Assembly: GCA_947034885.2 (NCBI GenBank)
Contig: OX344749.2
Span: 5,099,501-5,163,500 of the forward strand
Origin: Thuidium tamariscinum
Lineage: Eukaryota > Streptophyta > Bryopsida > Hypnales > Thuidiaceae
Direction: 5' to 3'
DNA: 64,000 bases
A model generated the notes under the pieces. The model was not told where the DNA came from. It saw only the letters and a list, made by a program, of their open reading frames with translations, and made no database searches. The position numbers and the translations under genes were made by a program. Below, piece after piece: positions 49,706 through 61,195 of this stretch; the stretch's first letter is position 1; each line of letters opens with the position of its first letter.

Positions 49706-50003
49706 CTAGGGGAGGACACTTCCCATTTTTTAATAACCTACGTGTGGCGGAATATAGGGTACATTTAAATAATCTTAGGTAAAATTTATAAAAAATTTAC
49801 ATATAAAATAGGGGACATTAAAAAAGCAAAGTGTTTTAAAAATAAAATAGGGATGATAATATGGCTGATTTTTCCGCTTTATTGTAAAATAGGGGCTCTT
49901 TTAATGTTGCCAAGTAATGATTACAAGTAATTGATAGCCCCCCTAAAAATACCCCACCGCCGCACATGGGTCCCCCAAATATACAAGAAGTGTCCTCCCC
50001 GGG
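49706..50003 (-). mobile_element. hAT-type MITE, copy 2 (298 bp)
   Basis: Opposite orientation to the copy at 15624-15921 and the same length. It is flanked by a perfect 8-bp duplication GTTATAGT at 49698-49705 and 50004-50011. The two copies are very similar, which suggests fairly recent activity of the family. Confidence 0.93.
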
Positions 50004-50011
50004 GTTATAGT

Positions 50012-51964
50012 AATTTTTGTTAAATAATCTTGAATAGTTTTACTTATTTATTAAAATTTCAATTATTTTTCTCAAATTGTGAATAGATATTTGTAGCTAG
50101 TTACTAACTTTAGTTTTGACACTTCTACTATATGACATCAAATTTTTATAAATTTTTAGTTTGATGGTTTCAAAATTGAAATCTATACTTGTATTTAGAA
50201 GAAAAAAAATCTTAGGCACACAAATGACTAGTAATTTCAAAATCTATGCATAATATTAGAATTGTATTATATGGAGTATATTATAAGACACTTAATTCTT
50301 GTATATGCCATCTATTTGTTTATTTTCTATCACATATTTTGAATATATCAAATTTTCAATAACTATTCCTGGTTAAATGGTTTTCTTTTGAATATTTATA
50401 TAAGACTTATAACCTTAGGCATCGTTTTGGTTCAACATTTGTGATTTTTAAAACCTTCTTATAGTCATTGTAGGGAATCATTATTAAATTTGTTGAAGTA
50501 AATTCAATATACATTCTTTATACAAAAGCTATTGCATTTCTAAATACAATGAACCTCAATATTAAAACTAATAAATGAAGTTGGTTTAAGAGTCTATTTT
50601 TGACCTCATTCATATATTTTATTTTATTGCAAATACATAAAAAAAACAATACTTATAATAGTGTAATATACTGAACATAAATTATTTTCAATGTCATAAT
50701 AGTAATTAACTTTGTTTTAACTATTTTTGAAAAATAAATTGTTTTTGAAGAAATAATTCACAAACTATTATACAATTTATATCATTTTATTGATTTTTTG
50801 AACTTAAATGGCTTGTGAAATAAATTACTTTAATTTTTATCTTAAATCCTAAGTGTCTAAATAGTTAAATATAATTGTTTGAATGTTTGTAATATTTAAA
50901 ATATACAATCCATAAAAAATACTAGGGATGAGAAATAAAGATTTTGATCACTTTAAATAAATTTAAAATACTTGATATATTAAAAGATAAAAATATATTT
51001 TATATTTTACAACAAATAGATGAAAATTGCAAATATCTTTATTGAAATAAAAATGCACAATTTTGAATGGCTGGTTGATATATTATTTTGGCTCAATTTT
51101 CTTCTTATTTTATTTATTTCAATATTTAATAGAATTATTGTAAGAATTTTGCAATGAATTATACAAATACATTTTGTATAAATCTCATCATTAGTTGTCT
51201 CTTATTATTTTTTGATTTCAACTTTTAAAAACTTCTACATTTATATATTGTCAACAACTCTCTATGAACTCAATTTAGACATATGTAATATATTGAAGTT
51301 CCAATCTTGGATTTTTTCTATTTGAAAAAATGATATATTTCTTAATGTAAAAATTGTAGTTGTTATATTATTTATTGTACAATTTCAAAAGAAATTGATT
51401 AGTATCAATTTATTCAATTAATTTGAGTATTACACTTGGTACAAATAACCACTAAGATTCTAAAAGTAATAAGAAAATATATGAAAAAAATCATTTATTT
51501 TTAATGCATTCAATTTTTATGATGATGGTCTTCACTTTGTCATCCCTTGTATAACTACAAGATTACAATTATATTCTATTAGGCATCAAAAGAATTAAAT
51601 TTGTCTTCTAGAAGTATATATTCAATAGGTGTTTTTAGATATATCAAGGTTTTGATTTGGCTATTGTATGCCCAAGGCCCATGGACCCTCTAAATATGGT
51701 TGCCTTATTTATTTAATAGAATGTACTATGTGCACTTGTAACATTCTCAAAATTATTGGTATCTATATTAATAGGCAACATTGAATCACTATTAAGTTAC
51801 TATTGTTTCTTACACATCATTCATTTTAGTAAGATTTTGTATTATTTTAACTTTTCAACCATTAGGTAGTGTCAAAGTTTGTAGATGATTGACTAATTCT
51901 TCATTCCTAGAAGTCCAAAAGTCTACACAAGAGAAATGAAATTTTAAGTAAATTTCCTTGATTT
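50012..51964. other. AT-rich intergenic DNA
   Basis: Nothing recognisable on either strand. Confidence 0.45.
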
Positions 51965-52571
51965 CATTAACCCCTAAAGGACCAATGTGCAAAACTTGGC
52001 AACATAGTAATTTCAGGCAAGTATGTGTGAGTGGAGATTTTTATATTTGGGCCCAAATTTCAATAGAAGGTGGGGACAAGGAATATCTTCTATGTCTACT
52101 AAAAATCAAGACATTTGAAAATATGAGTCAAAAGTTATAGCCTAATTGAGTTATTCGTAAAGTACACTGAACCACGGTTTAAACCCATGAGCTTTGTGAA
52201 AAAGCCAATTGAGTTAAAAAAAAGTCAAAATAAAAGTAGGTATGAAACTTATTTTTCCATCAAAATGGTGCCTAAAAAAGTTTGGTCCCCACTTTTGAAG
52301 TTGTATGACATAAGTATCTTGCAAAAAAGTTTGATACTTCAATTATAGTTGCCTTTTCAACTTCAAAAAAAGTCATGGCCAAAGTGGGGGGACTTTACAA
52401 ATAATTCAAATATGTTACTTTTTTTCATAAATGGGCAATTCGGGCAGATTGGAAAAAAACACTTTTTTTAGAAATAAAAATTTGAAATCAAGTTTCTTCA
52501 TTTACGTATGCATGAAGAGCTTTGAATCATTCCATTTTGATCAATGAGTCAAACAATATGAGGTTTTTTTG
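51965..52571 (-). repeat. Empty-site paralogue of the 14.1-kb transposon insertion
   Basis: On the reverse strand this region reads through the left flank (568-719) and then straight into the right flank (14853-15060), without the transposon. A separate MITE (52147-52408) is nested in it. The break in homology is at 52427/52428. Confidence 0.78.
52147..52408 (+). mobile_element. MITE family with TGAGTTATTTG ends, copy 2 (262 bp)
   Basis: Same family and orientation as 26718-26977. Flanked by AAT on both sides (52144-52146 and 52409-52411). The right transposon flank at 14853-14885 is the corresponding site without the MITE, which supports a 3-bp target duplication. Confidence 0.85.
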
Positions 52572-55500
52572 TTTGAGAACAATTATGGATTCTCTACTCT
52601 AAAATAAACTTTGAAGTCCTTTATTTTACTCAATTTTCAATATTTTTCAAAAAAAAACACCATAGGATGTAGATTGTTTATTATAACATTTCAACCATTG
52701 GGATTGGCATTTTTCAATTTCATAAATAAATTCTTAACAATTTTGTATTTTGAATCATTTGCTATTTCTTTTTACTAACTATATTTTGGACCATTTTTCA
52801 TATGATTTTTGCATTTTGAAGTGCACCTGTCCTATTTTCCGCAAGGTAAAAAAAAGATTTTTGAACATTCAAATGCAATTATCTTGCAATCTACATGGTG
52901 AAAAACTTTGAAATTTTTTATACATCCTTAAAAACTATTTTACTACAAGATCCTATGGTTACAAATTTCAAAAAATGTTATTTAGAAAAGAATTATATTG
53001 GTACAAAAAATGGCAGTTTTTGACCAATTTTAGAGTAAACATAGTCAAGGAGCTTAAGGGATTAAATTGATATGATTTTTTCTAAGTAGAAAAAAATCTT
53101 TTGAGAGATTCAATATTTATTCCAAATCATCCCTAGTAATACAATTTTGCCACACTAAACTCAAAATGTTCATTCTCAAGCAAAAAAAAATCACAAGAAT
53201 TCAAATTTTAAAACATTATTTTTAATAGAAAATTGCTTTGTCTACATAAAGGTTTAATTTGTTCTATTTGGATTAGTTATGAAAAGAAATGAACAAACTT
53301 ATTTAAAGGAAAATCAAAGTAAATTTTCTAGAAAAAAAAGACTTAATATATGATCTATTTTAAACTCAAAGCACACATTTTTCACAAAAGAAATCACATA
53401 TATTGGTTTTATTGTTAGAATATTTTTTAAGCCTTAAGTACCATTAAAAATTGTGTACCTCAACTTCATATCATAAGCTATAAAAATTTAGTTTTTTTTA
53501 TTTCATTTGAGTTCTATTTAAACAATTCATAAAGAATGATAATCAAGTTTCTATTAAGAAGATTCAAAATTTTATAGTCTAGTCAGGCAATGTTAAAAGA
53601 AAAACTTTTTATTCAATGTTTTAAACAAAAATATCTTGCAATCCATGTAATCAAGGTTTGTGAAATTTCTTCCATTCATTTTTGTACTAATTTAGTGAAG
53701 ATCCTACATTAAGGTATTGATGTTTAATATATTTCCAAGGTGATATATTGTTTGGATAATGATTTTGTATCCAGATTATTGATCAATTTGGAAAATAAAT
53801 TTTTAATAATTTCTTTGAAGTTGAAGTAAATAGTTATTTTTGTACGGAGTATTATATTAATAGAAAAATAAGAACAATTTTTTTAAATGGTTGTTTAATA
53901 ATTTGTTTATAGACAGAACAATTTACAAAAACAACAAGTGGCAAAATACACACATTTACATTACCTTTAAATGCATATATATTGCAATCTAAGGTGCCAA
54001 AGTTTACAAAAAAACTTGTTTACACTCTTGTGTTAAAGTAATGTAAGATCTTGTGGTTAAATATGCTCCAAAAATATTTGTTTTTCATTTTAGCTTATTG
54101 CATTAGAAATTGAAGTTATAGAGTTTCTTTTGGTAGCATGCTTCATGAAACATTAGAGCATCATCTATCCATAGTTGTGTGCAACACAATGGCCTACGAA
54201 AATATTACTATCGAGTGAGTGATGTAAAATTAGAATTTAACCTCTAAAAACCCAATGTGTTTAGAGGTCTAAAATTGCTTCAATGTACTTGTCCACAAAA
54301 TAAGCTCAAAATCTTCATCAATATTTGTTTTTTTAACAAATTCAATCAAGTTCTTAAAAAGCCCAAAGTGGGCTCTTTGGGCATTTAGGGGCAAAAGATA
54401 ATATTATGCAAGTGCACAAAATCCATTGCAACTTTGGATTTGAAATTAAATATTCAAAATAGACTCTTATATAAGCAAGTTATAAGGCAAAAATTATAGG
54501 GGACATAACAAATCATACTACTAAAATCATACACACAATTATCTTCATTTGATACAAAAATATATCAATTATATCAATTGAAAGTGAATTTTTTTATAAC
54601 ACTCTTAGTTACAAAGATTTTTTTTAGAAATACAATTTTCATGAAAATAATTCTGAATAACACTTTTATTAATTTAATCCTAAAAACTCCAAATTCAATT
54701 TTGAATTTTTACCTATTTATATTGAATTTTATTTAGATAAATTTGATCAAATTGATCAAACTAGCATGATGTTATTTTGAAGATTCAATTATTAATTTGG
54801 ATATTTTAAAAGATATTTGGAGAAATTATCACCTTCATGTATTTTATTATCATACGGAATACAAATTGTTAGCCCCTTTTGAAACACTATATGACATCTT
54901 TTTTCAAAACAAGTTTCAAGATGAACAAAGTTTTTCAAACCAATTTTTGGTCTAAATGCATGATTTTCCATTCATTCAAATCAATTTATGAATCAATAAA
55001 ACATGGACTCTCTTCATTACCAATATTATATATATATCTAAAAAAAATATTAAAGATGTTAATTTTTTTTTCAATAATGAAAATGAATTTTTATTAGTTA
55101 AAATTTTCCAATTGGTGAAATGAGAGGTGCTTTTTCATCTAAACTTGTTTTTATCCCCCCTATCAAATTTTTATAGCAAATACCTAATAAATAATTATTA
55201 AAATACAAATGGAGTCTCTAAATGTAAATGGATAAAGTACAAATATGTAGATGAAATAATTACATCTATCTTGTATGAATATGACTATGAGTTGGAAATT
55301 GGTGTCTCTACTTTCAAGAATTTAAAAAAACAAACTAAAGAGTACACTAATTGAAGAATCATTCCTCTCCTAAGTTAATTTTTAACATTTGAATTCCAAA
55401 ACAATTTATTGTTAAGGTACTCTCGAGGGCTTGGGCAAGTTCCTATGATGTGAAATTTGGCATGATTTTTTAAAAATTATTTTAAAGATAAACAAATTTA

Positions 55501-56068
55501 TTTGCTTTATAGGAATATCTTTTAAACTTCAATTGGTGTTTAAGGAAAAAATAATGCTAACCAAAGCTCAAAATGGAGGTTACTCAGGAAAACAAATATA
55601 ATTTTAAAAGCCAAGGATTCAAATTTAAGAAAACTTAATAATTGAAAATATTTTTGTTCAAATGGAAAGCTTTGAATTCTTTCATTTGGACTAATGATGA
55701 GAAATTATAAAGAATTTTATATTTCAAACAATCAACATGTCTACTAATCTCTCCACTAGAATTTGTGTGTTTCAATTCTATCTTCTAGCTATATACAATT
55801 TAGTTTTTTCTTCTATCTTATACCTTCTTCTACATAATTAAGATTCAAATCAATTTTTTTCTTGTAAATTTTTTTACAACACTCTTAGTTCAATTTTTTA
55901 ATGTATAAAAATTTGAAATTTGAAATATGTTTGCAAAATTTTAAGTTAAAAAGATTCAAATTCTTAAAATTTTAATGGATAAGGTTCAAGAATACAAATT
56001 CTTCACTTTAAACACAACCATCTTGCAATCTATAAAGTGAATGTTTATGAAATCTCTAACACACAATT
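52572..56068. other. AT-rich intergenic DNA
   Basis: No gene seen. Near 54240-54410 a dispersed repeat resembles 47595-47710 and includes AAAAAGCCCAAAGTGGGCTC, itself a short palindrome. Confidence 0.45.
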
Positions 56069-57065
56069 AAAGACTAGTTAAGTAAAAGATCGTATTGCTA
56101 GATATGTAATTTTCAAATTTTTTTTCAAATTTTTCTGCGTTTAATATTATATATGGAAATTTTGATTATTCATTTGACAAAAGTAGTCCATCTTCTTTTA
56201 CAAGATAATTTTTAAATTTACACAATATAATGCCATACCATCTTTTTAATTTTGTAATTAAATTATTGAAAAATTCTAGATTTGGATGTAATAGATCTGA
56301 TGAAAAGAACTAAAAACTTTCAAGGAAATTTTGCTTTTGTTTATTGGTTCTAGACTTGTAGATTTAACAAACTTTGATCAACTTTCAATCAATGTTTTCC
56401 TTATATTCAATTTTAAAAAAATTAATTGAAGTTTATTCTAGAATTTAAATTGCCGTAAAGACTAGTTAAGTGGAAGATCATATTGTTAGATACACATTTA
56501 AAAAATATTTTTTCAAAATGTTTTGCATTTAACATTATATATGGAAATTTGATTATTTATTTGACCAAAAGAAGTTTATCTTCCTTTACAAGATAATTTT
56601 TGAATTTACACAATATAATGTCATACCATCTTTTTAATTTTCAAAATAAATTATTGAAAAAATTCTAGATTTTAGGGTTATAGATCAAGTGAAAAGAATT
56701 AAGAACTTTCAAGGAAATTTTGTTTTTGTTTCTTGGTTCTAGACCTATATATTTAACCCTTAAGCATCTCAATCCTTTTTTGAAGTTTTGCTCATTTTCG
56801 CTTATAGCTTTGTATAGATATATCATTTTCTAGAATTTAATGAATTTGATCATTAAAGAAGATTGTCTTTTCTAGATTCAAGTATTACATTTGACAAATG
56901 AGAGGTTAATTGGATGAAATAGGGCCTTGAAGCCCTCTGTTCATCGTCCAGAATATGGACGTCGGCGCGCTTCAGGGTTAACAAACTTTGATCAGCTTCC
57001 AATTAATGTTTTTTTAATGTTCAATTTTAAAAAAATTTAACCGGAGTTTATCCCAATATTTAAAC
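56069..57065 (+). repeat. 388-bp tandem duplication, second unit split by a MITE
   Basis: Unit 1 is 56069-56456. Unit 2 starts at 56457 with the same AAAGACTAGTTAAG and follows the same order to about 57065, but carries the 221-bp MITE at 56757-56977. Unit 1 shows the uninterrupted site (TTTAACAAACTTTG). Confidence 0.85.
56757..56977 (-). mobile_element. piggyBac-like MITE, copy 2 (221 bp), TTAA on both sides
   Basis: Ends CCCTTAAGC and, reverse-complemented, CCCTGAAGC, with TTAA immediately outside each. The empty site in the neighbouring tandem unit has a single TTAA (around 56373-56376). It matches 16185-16405 at the same length on the opposite strand. Confidence 0.92.
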
Positions 57066-57265
57066 ATAGAACAAACAGTAGAAAATCTGAGGGCAAGGCC
57101 TTGTAGTAATGTTCAATTTTTCGTCAGTAGGCTACAATCAAAAGATGTTGGCTACTTCTCATGAACAAAATTTTCATTTCCTTGAGTCAAAGTAATCAGA
57201 TTTTTGTTGCATTTCAAGAGCAACAACCAAATTTTACTTAGAAATCACCTAATTTTGTATCACCA

Positions 57266-57359
57266 AGTATCACCCAAGTATCACATGAGTATCACCCAAG
57301 TATCACATGAACATCATCCAAGTATCACCCAAGTATCACATGAGTATCACATGAGTATT
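57266..57359 (+). repeat. 11-bp minisatellite
   Basis: About eight and a half units alternating AGTATCACCCA and AGTATCACATG. One frame reads as a Ser/Ile/Thr/Gln/Val/His repeat, but I see no gene around it. Confidence 0.85.
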
Positions 57360-57840
57360 GAAAAAGCAACTGGCAACTATTTCTCCAAAGTGTCAAAGAA
57401 AAACACATCGCTGAGAATTTTGGCTTGGTCAGTCTTTGACAAAACTGACTCTAACTTAACGAAGGGTACCTGGATCCCATCACTACAGTACTGTCCTGGC
57501 CACTATATAAGAGATCAGTTGTACCGGTCCCGACAGTACCGGTACCTGCATGCCTGCCCGCCCCCTGTACCCAGAAGCTTCCGCGCATCTCAAGCTCAGG
57601 ATGCCAAACAAAGGCGAGAACGTGGAATAGTCCAAATTGGCGAGGAGCGTCCAGTCGCCTTTCTCCCTTTCCACCACTGACAGCAGTCACAGCACACTGC
57701 AAATCCTGGATTTAGCCTTAAAGTAAAGTGCCCTCCCAATACTGTACAAACCCACCGATGAGCATGGGGCGCGGGTAACTCGGCTCGGTAAGTGGGAACC
57801 GGGGAAGGTCAATTAGTATAGGGCGCCCCGCTTCCAATCA

Positions 57841-58000
57841 CAGCTCCGTCCCCCAATCCTAGATCTCAACCTCAGCTTCGTTCCCCAATCCTAGATCTCA
57901 GCCTCAGCTTCGTTCCCAAATCCTAGATCTCAACCTCAGCTTCGTTCCCAAATCCTAGATCTCAACCTCAGCTTCGTTCCCCAATCCTAGATCTCAGCCT
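57841..58000 (+). repeat. 32-bp tandem repeat, five units
   Basis: The unit is close to CAGCTTCGTTCCCCAATCCT followed by AGATCTCAACCT. The five units are nearly identical. They contain no spacers, so this is a tandem array and not a CRISPR. It lies in a GC-richer patch. Confidence 0.88.
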
Positions 58001-58059
58001 CAGGGTCCTCCCCCTCCCAGTGGTAGATTTCAGTGCCTTTAGGAGCACGTTTCGTCCCC

Positions 58060-58790
58060 AATTAACTCAGCCCGATTCCGAAACAACTATTCAATATTCC
58101 ATACCCCAATTAGTCAGTCCCCGGGAAGCAAGTGAAGTTACCTCGGTAATAAGCTTCGCGTAACTTTGGCAAGCCTTTGGAAGTGAGCGCAAAAGGGCTC
58201 GGTTGGCTTTTTTAAGGGTAGATTCTAGAATAAGCGTGTGACTGTTCTCGTGGAAGCTACTCGATTGGATTGTATCAATATGGGAGAAAAATATAAAAAG
58301 TTTTTGTGGTGGAGACAAAGCAAGGGGCCCCCCCTGCTGGGAATAGAATCCCATGAGGGGCATTCATGAGGGTAGGCCCCGCCCTTCCTCATGTAAAACA
58401 AGGAAGGGGCACGGTTTTAGAGGCCAACAAAAGGGAAAACCCGGCGAGAATCGGGGAATTGACATATCAGGGCATTATTTGGAGTATTTCCAATTCAAAA
58501 GGGGTCTGGCTTTAGTAATGACGGGGACCCACTTTCATATTTGAAATGATCTCCGGCCGGGTCTTATATACGGCTCCCGGTATTTTTAGTCGGGGGGGCT
58601 CGGCATCAAGTGGACCCGGTCCGAGTAACTGATTTCATCCGCCTTCGGTGGGATGAATGGGGTTTCGTGGACGGACTCGGAGGGACGGACGGACGGAGAT
58701 TTTTTTGGGAAAACCGCGTTCCGTCCATCCGTGGCTTGGGATGGGCAAGCGGGGTCCAGCTTGACGGATAGAAGCTTTTCACTTTGTGGG
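58060..58790. other. GC-rich patch, possible organelle-derived DNA
   Basis: Composition and style change sharply from the surrounding AT-rich DNA. The minus strand has a 90-codon open frame (58363-58091) containing LASRGLTNWGMEY, and the patch includes purine-rich stretches, a UUCG-type hairpin (58634-58657) and GGAC tandem repeats. This resembles plant mitochondrial non-coding or intron sequence. I do not recognise a specific organelle gene, so this is a guess. Confidence 0.3.
58634..58657. repeat. Hairpin with TTCG loop
   Basis: TTCATCC, then GCC-TTCG-GTGG, then GGATGAA: a stem of about ten pairs closed by a TTCG tetraloop. Confidence 0.6.
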
Positions 58791-60886
58791 CTAGCTTTGG
58801 CAGGATAGGCTTAAGGTTAATTTGGGTGGGAATTAATTGAATTTGATGGGATTTCTGGAATAGAGTCCATGATTAGTGCAAATTTGATATTAGAGATAAT
58901 TGTAAAAGTGTGTGTAATAAAGGACAAGGGACGGGAGTTTGAGATGAACACAAGACAAAACTTTTTGAAGTATCTAAATTTAGGTTTGATGGAGTTTATT
59001 GTTGTGATTATTTTGTATTACGCTTAACCCTTGTAGGACGGACTTTTGGCCTTGGAGATCAAGCATTTTGATATTGTGTGACATTATCAACTTTGAATAA
59101 GCCAAATTTACTCATTAGAAGTCGAAGTATTGTACGGTTCCACCCCTAGTATCGAGGATGAATACTTGCACTTCTATTCTACAAGGAAAGATTCTTTGTC
59201 ATTCATTGGCGACGAAAGGTCTTTGTCCACATTTAAAGGTTCATTGAACTTTTCTGTGACACCATTATACATTTTGGAATGAATATTATGATTAATTCTA
59301 TTGTGAAGCGCAAGATGAGCCTTAGTATATAGCAACCTTATCTAAAAGTTTTAGAATTTAATCCCTAAAGGTCCAAGAGACTATTCAATGTACGCAAGAG
59401 ATTTGAAGTAGTTGCACACAAGGTCAATTTTGGTTGGGTATTCACAAAACTTTGACATTACATATGAACATGTCTTCCTTTAGAGGGAATATAAATTTTT
59501 CCCCTAATTGGGTGCCTGGATCAAAAGTGATGTTGCTTTAGACTATTAGGACAACCTCACGCAACTTCGAATAGCATATGCAAAATTCTCCCTTTAATTT
59601 TGAAATTTGGCAAGTATATCATGTATATGAAAAAGAATGCAACTCTGAAATTTAAAAAAATCTATAAGTGGTGTAAAAATATTAGTCTAGGAGGAATTAA
59701 AGTTTATTGGCCATCTTGGAAAATGTCACAAAAAAACGTTTTCTTTGAGTATCAATCCTTACAATCTTTCAACCCATGAGGTCAAAATTTTTGAATATTT
59801 TCTAATATCTTTCATAGTATTATAGTACAAATTTGTACAATTGAATTTCCAAAAAAAATTCCCCCCTTTTTTTTTCTCATTGCCATAAAACCTGACAATT
59901 TTTTACAATTTTTGCTAAAAATGTGCCTTGGTTGTTGAAGGATTATATATAGTTTCAATTAGTAATTTATCTTAGTTATTGTTGAAATATGTTGACGAAT
60001 TATAGATGGTTCCAAATTCCTTTATCAATAGATTCTGAACATTGAAGGAAAAAATTGTGAATTTTAAAAGTTTTGAATATTGAAGTATTGAAAATGAACC
60101 TCAAGTTCTTATATTCATAAGGTATACGTTTAGGACATTGAACCCTTTAATTCTGCAATGGACACAAATGGCCTTTGATTTATGTTATGTTTGCTATTGC
60201 ATTAGACAAAGTGAATCAAAGTGAAATGTGTAACATTATAAAATTGAAGGCAAGAGTAAGTTGAAAACTTAGCACATATTTAGACATACATTGATGAGGG
60301 GGAATGCTTGTCAAAAGCTATAGAGGTTGCATAGAGGGTGACCAATGAAGGTGTTATGGGAAATTGTTGGAAACTCTAGTGGAGTCCAAATCTTCAAGTC
60401 CAATTTGAATGCAAGCCTAGCCATTGGGTCCCAACAATTTTTTGGAAACAAATAAAACTAGTCCAAACATCTTTTAAATTTCCTTGGTAATATGAACTTT
60501 GAGCCTAGTTTGTTGGTTTTTTAATTTTAAAGTCACATGATAATCTTGATTCATACCATGATGTTATGCACTTAGATATATGAATACATCTATTAATAGT
60601 AATATTTTCTTTTTTTGGGAGTCCATTCTATATTTGATATGAATTTTCTTCATTTTTTGCTTAAAAAATTCACAATAATGTCAAATAATCTAAAAGTAAA
60701 ATATTGAATGTCACTTGGGCATGGTAGAATAATTTTTTTCAGAAACAATTTGAACTTGAAAAGCTATGACATCAAGCCAACTTTCATCTCTAAGAATCTA
60801 TTTGAGGTTTTAAGATTCCAAATTAAACTTATAGACAAAATTCTAAAGAAGGGTTAGAAGAGGCATTTCTTTGACAATTTCAAGCA
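58791..60886. other. AT-rich intergenic DNA with dispersed repeats
   Basis: 59026-59240 is copy 2 of the repeat at 45348-45570. About 60490-60600 resembles 15100-15240 (shared ATACCATGATGTTATG). No gene. Confidence 0.5.
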
Positions 60887-61195
60887 TGGTGAATTTCGTT
60901 AAAATGGTGGCATTCCATTAGTTTGACACTTTTAACAGTTCAAACCATGCAATCTAAAATCTAAAACCATCATAGATTTTTTAAATCTATATGTATCCTA
61001 AATGTTTGAAATCTATACCAATCTAAGATGTTTCAGAACACATAGCTTGAAATCTAAATGTGTCACAAATTTTAAAAATCTACATGTGTCTTAAATATTT
61101 GAAATTTATACTAGTTTTAAATGTCAATTTTCAATTTAGATCGTGTAGTTTGAAAAATGGCATAAGGAATACTACCATTCTAACAAATTTTGCCA
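60887..61195 (+). mobile_element. mariner/Stowaway-like MITE, diverged copy
   Basis: The left end TGGTGAATTTCGTTAAAATGG and the right end, reverse-complemented TGGCAAAATTTGTTAGAATGG, form an inverted repeat and resemble the ends of 26182-26447. TA follows on the right; the left has CA. The interior (AAATCTA words) differs from the 26-kb copy. A lone left-end-like piece occurs at 20074-20098. Confidence 0.65.

Noticed and set aside
34700-57000. LTR or LINE retrotransposon coding remnants in the AT-rich half
   Set aside because: I looked for reverse transcriptase, integrase and gag-type motifs in the open frames and saw none; all frames are short. Long terminal repeats were not evident, though old ones could be missed.
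57466-57600. Dense restriction-site-like words (GGTACC, GGATCC, GCATGC, AAGCTT) suggesting vector polylinker
   Set aside because: Order and spacing do not match any polylinker I know, and no vector backbone follows; GC-rich plant DNA explains it.
57841-58000. CRISPR-like array
   Set aside because: The 32-bp units are contiguous without spacers, and the window is eukaryotic.
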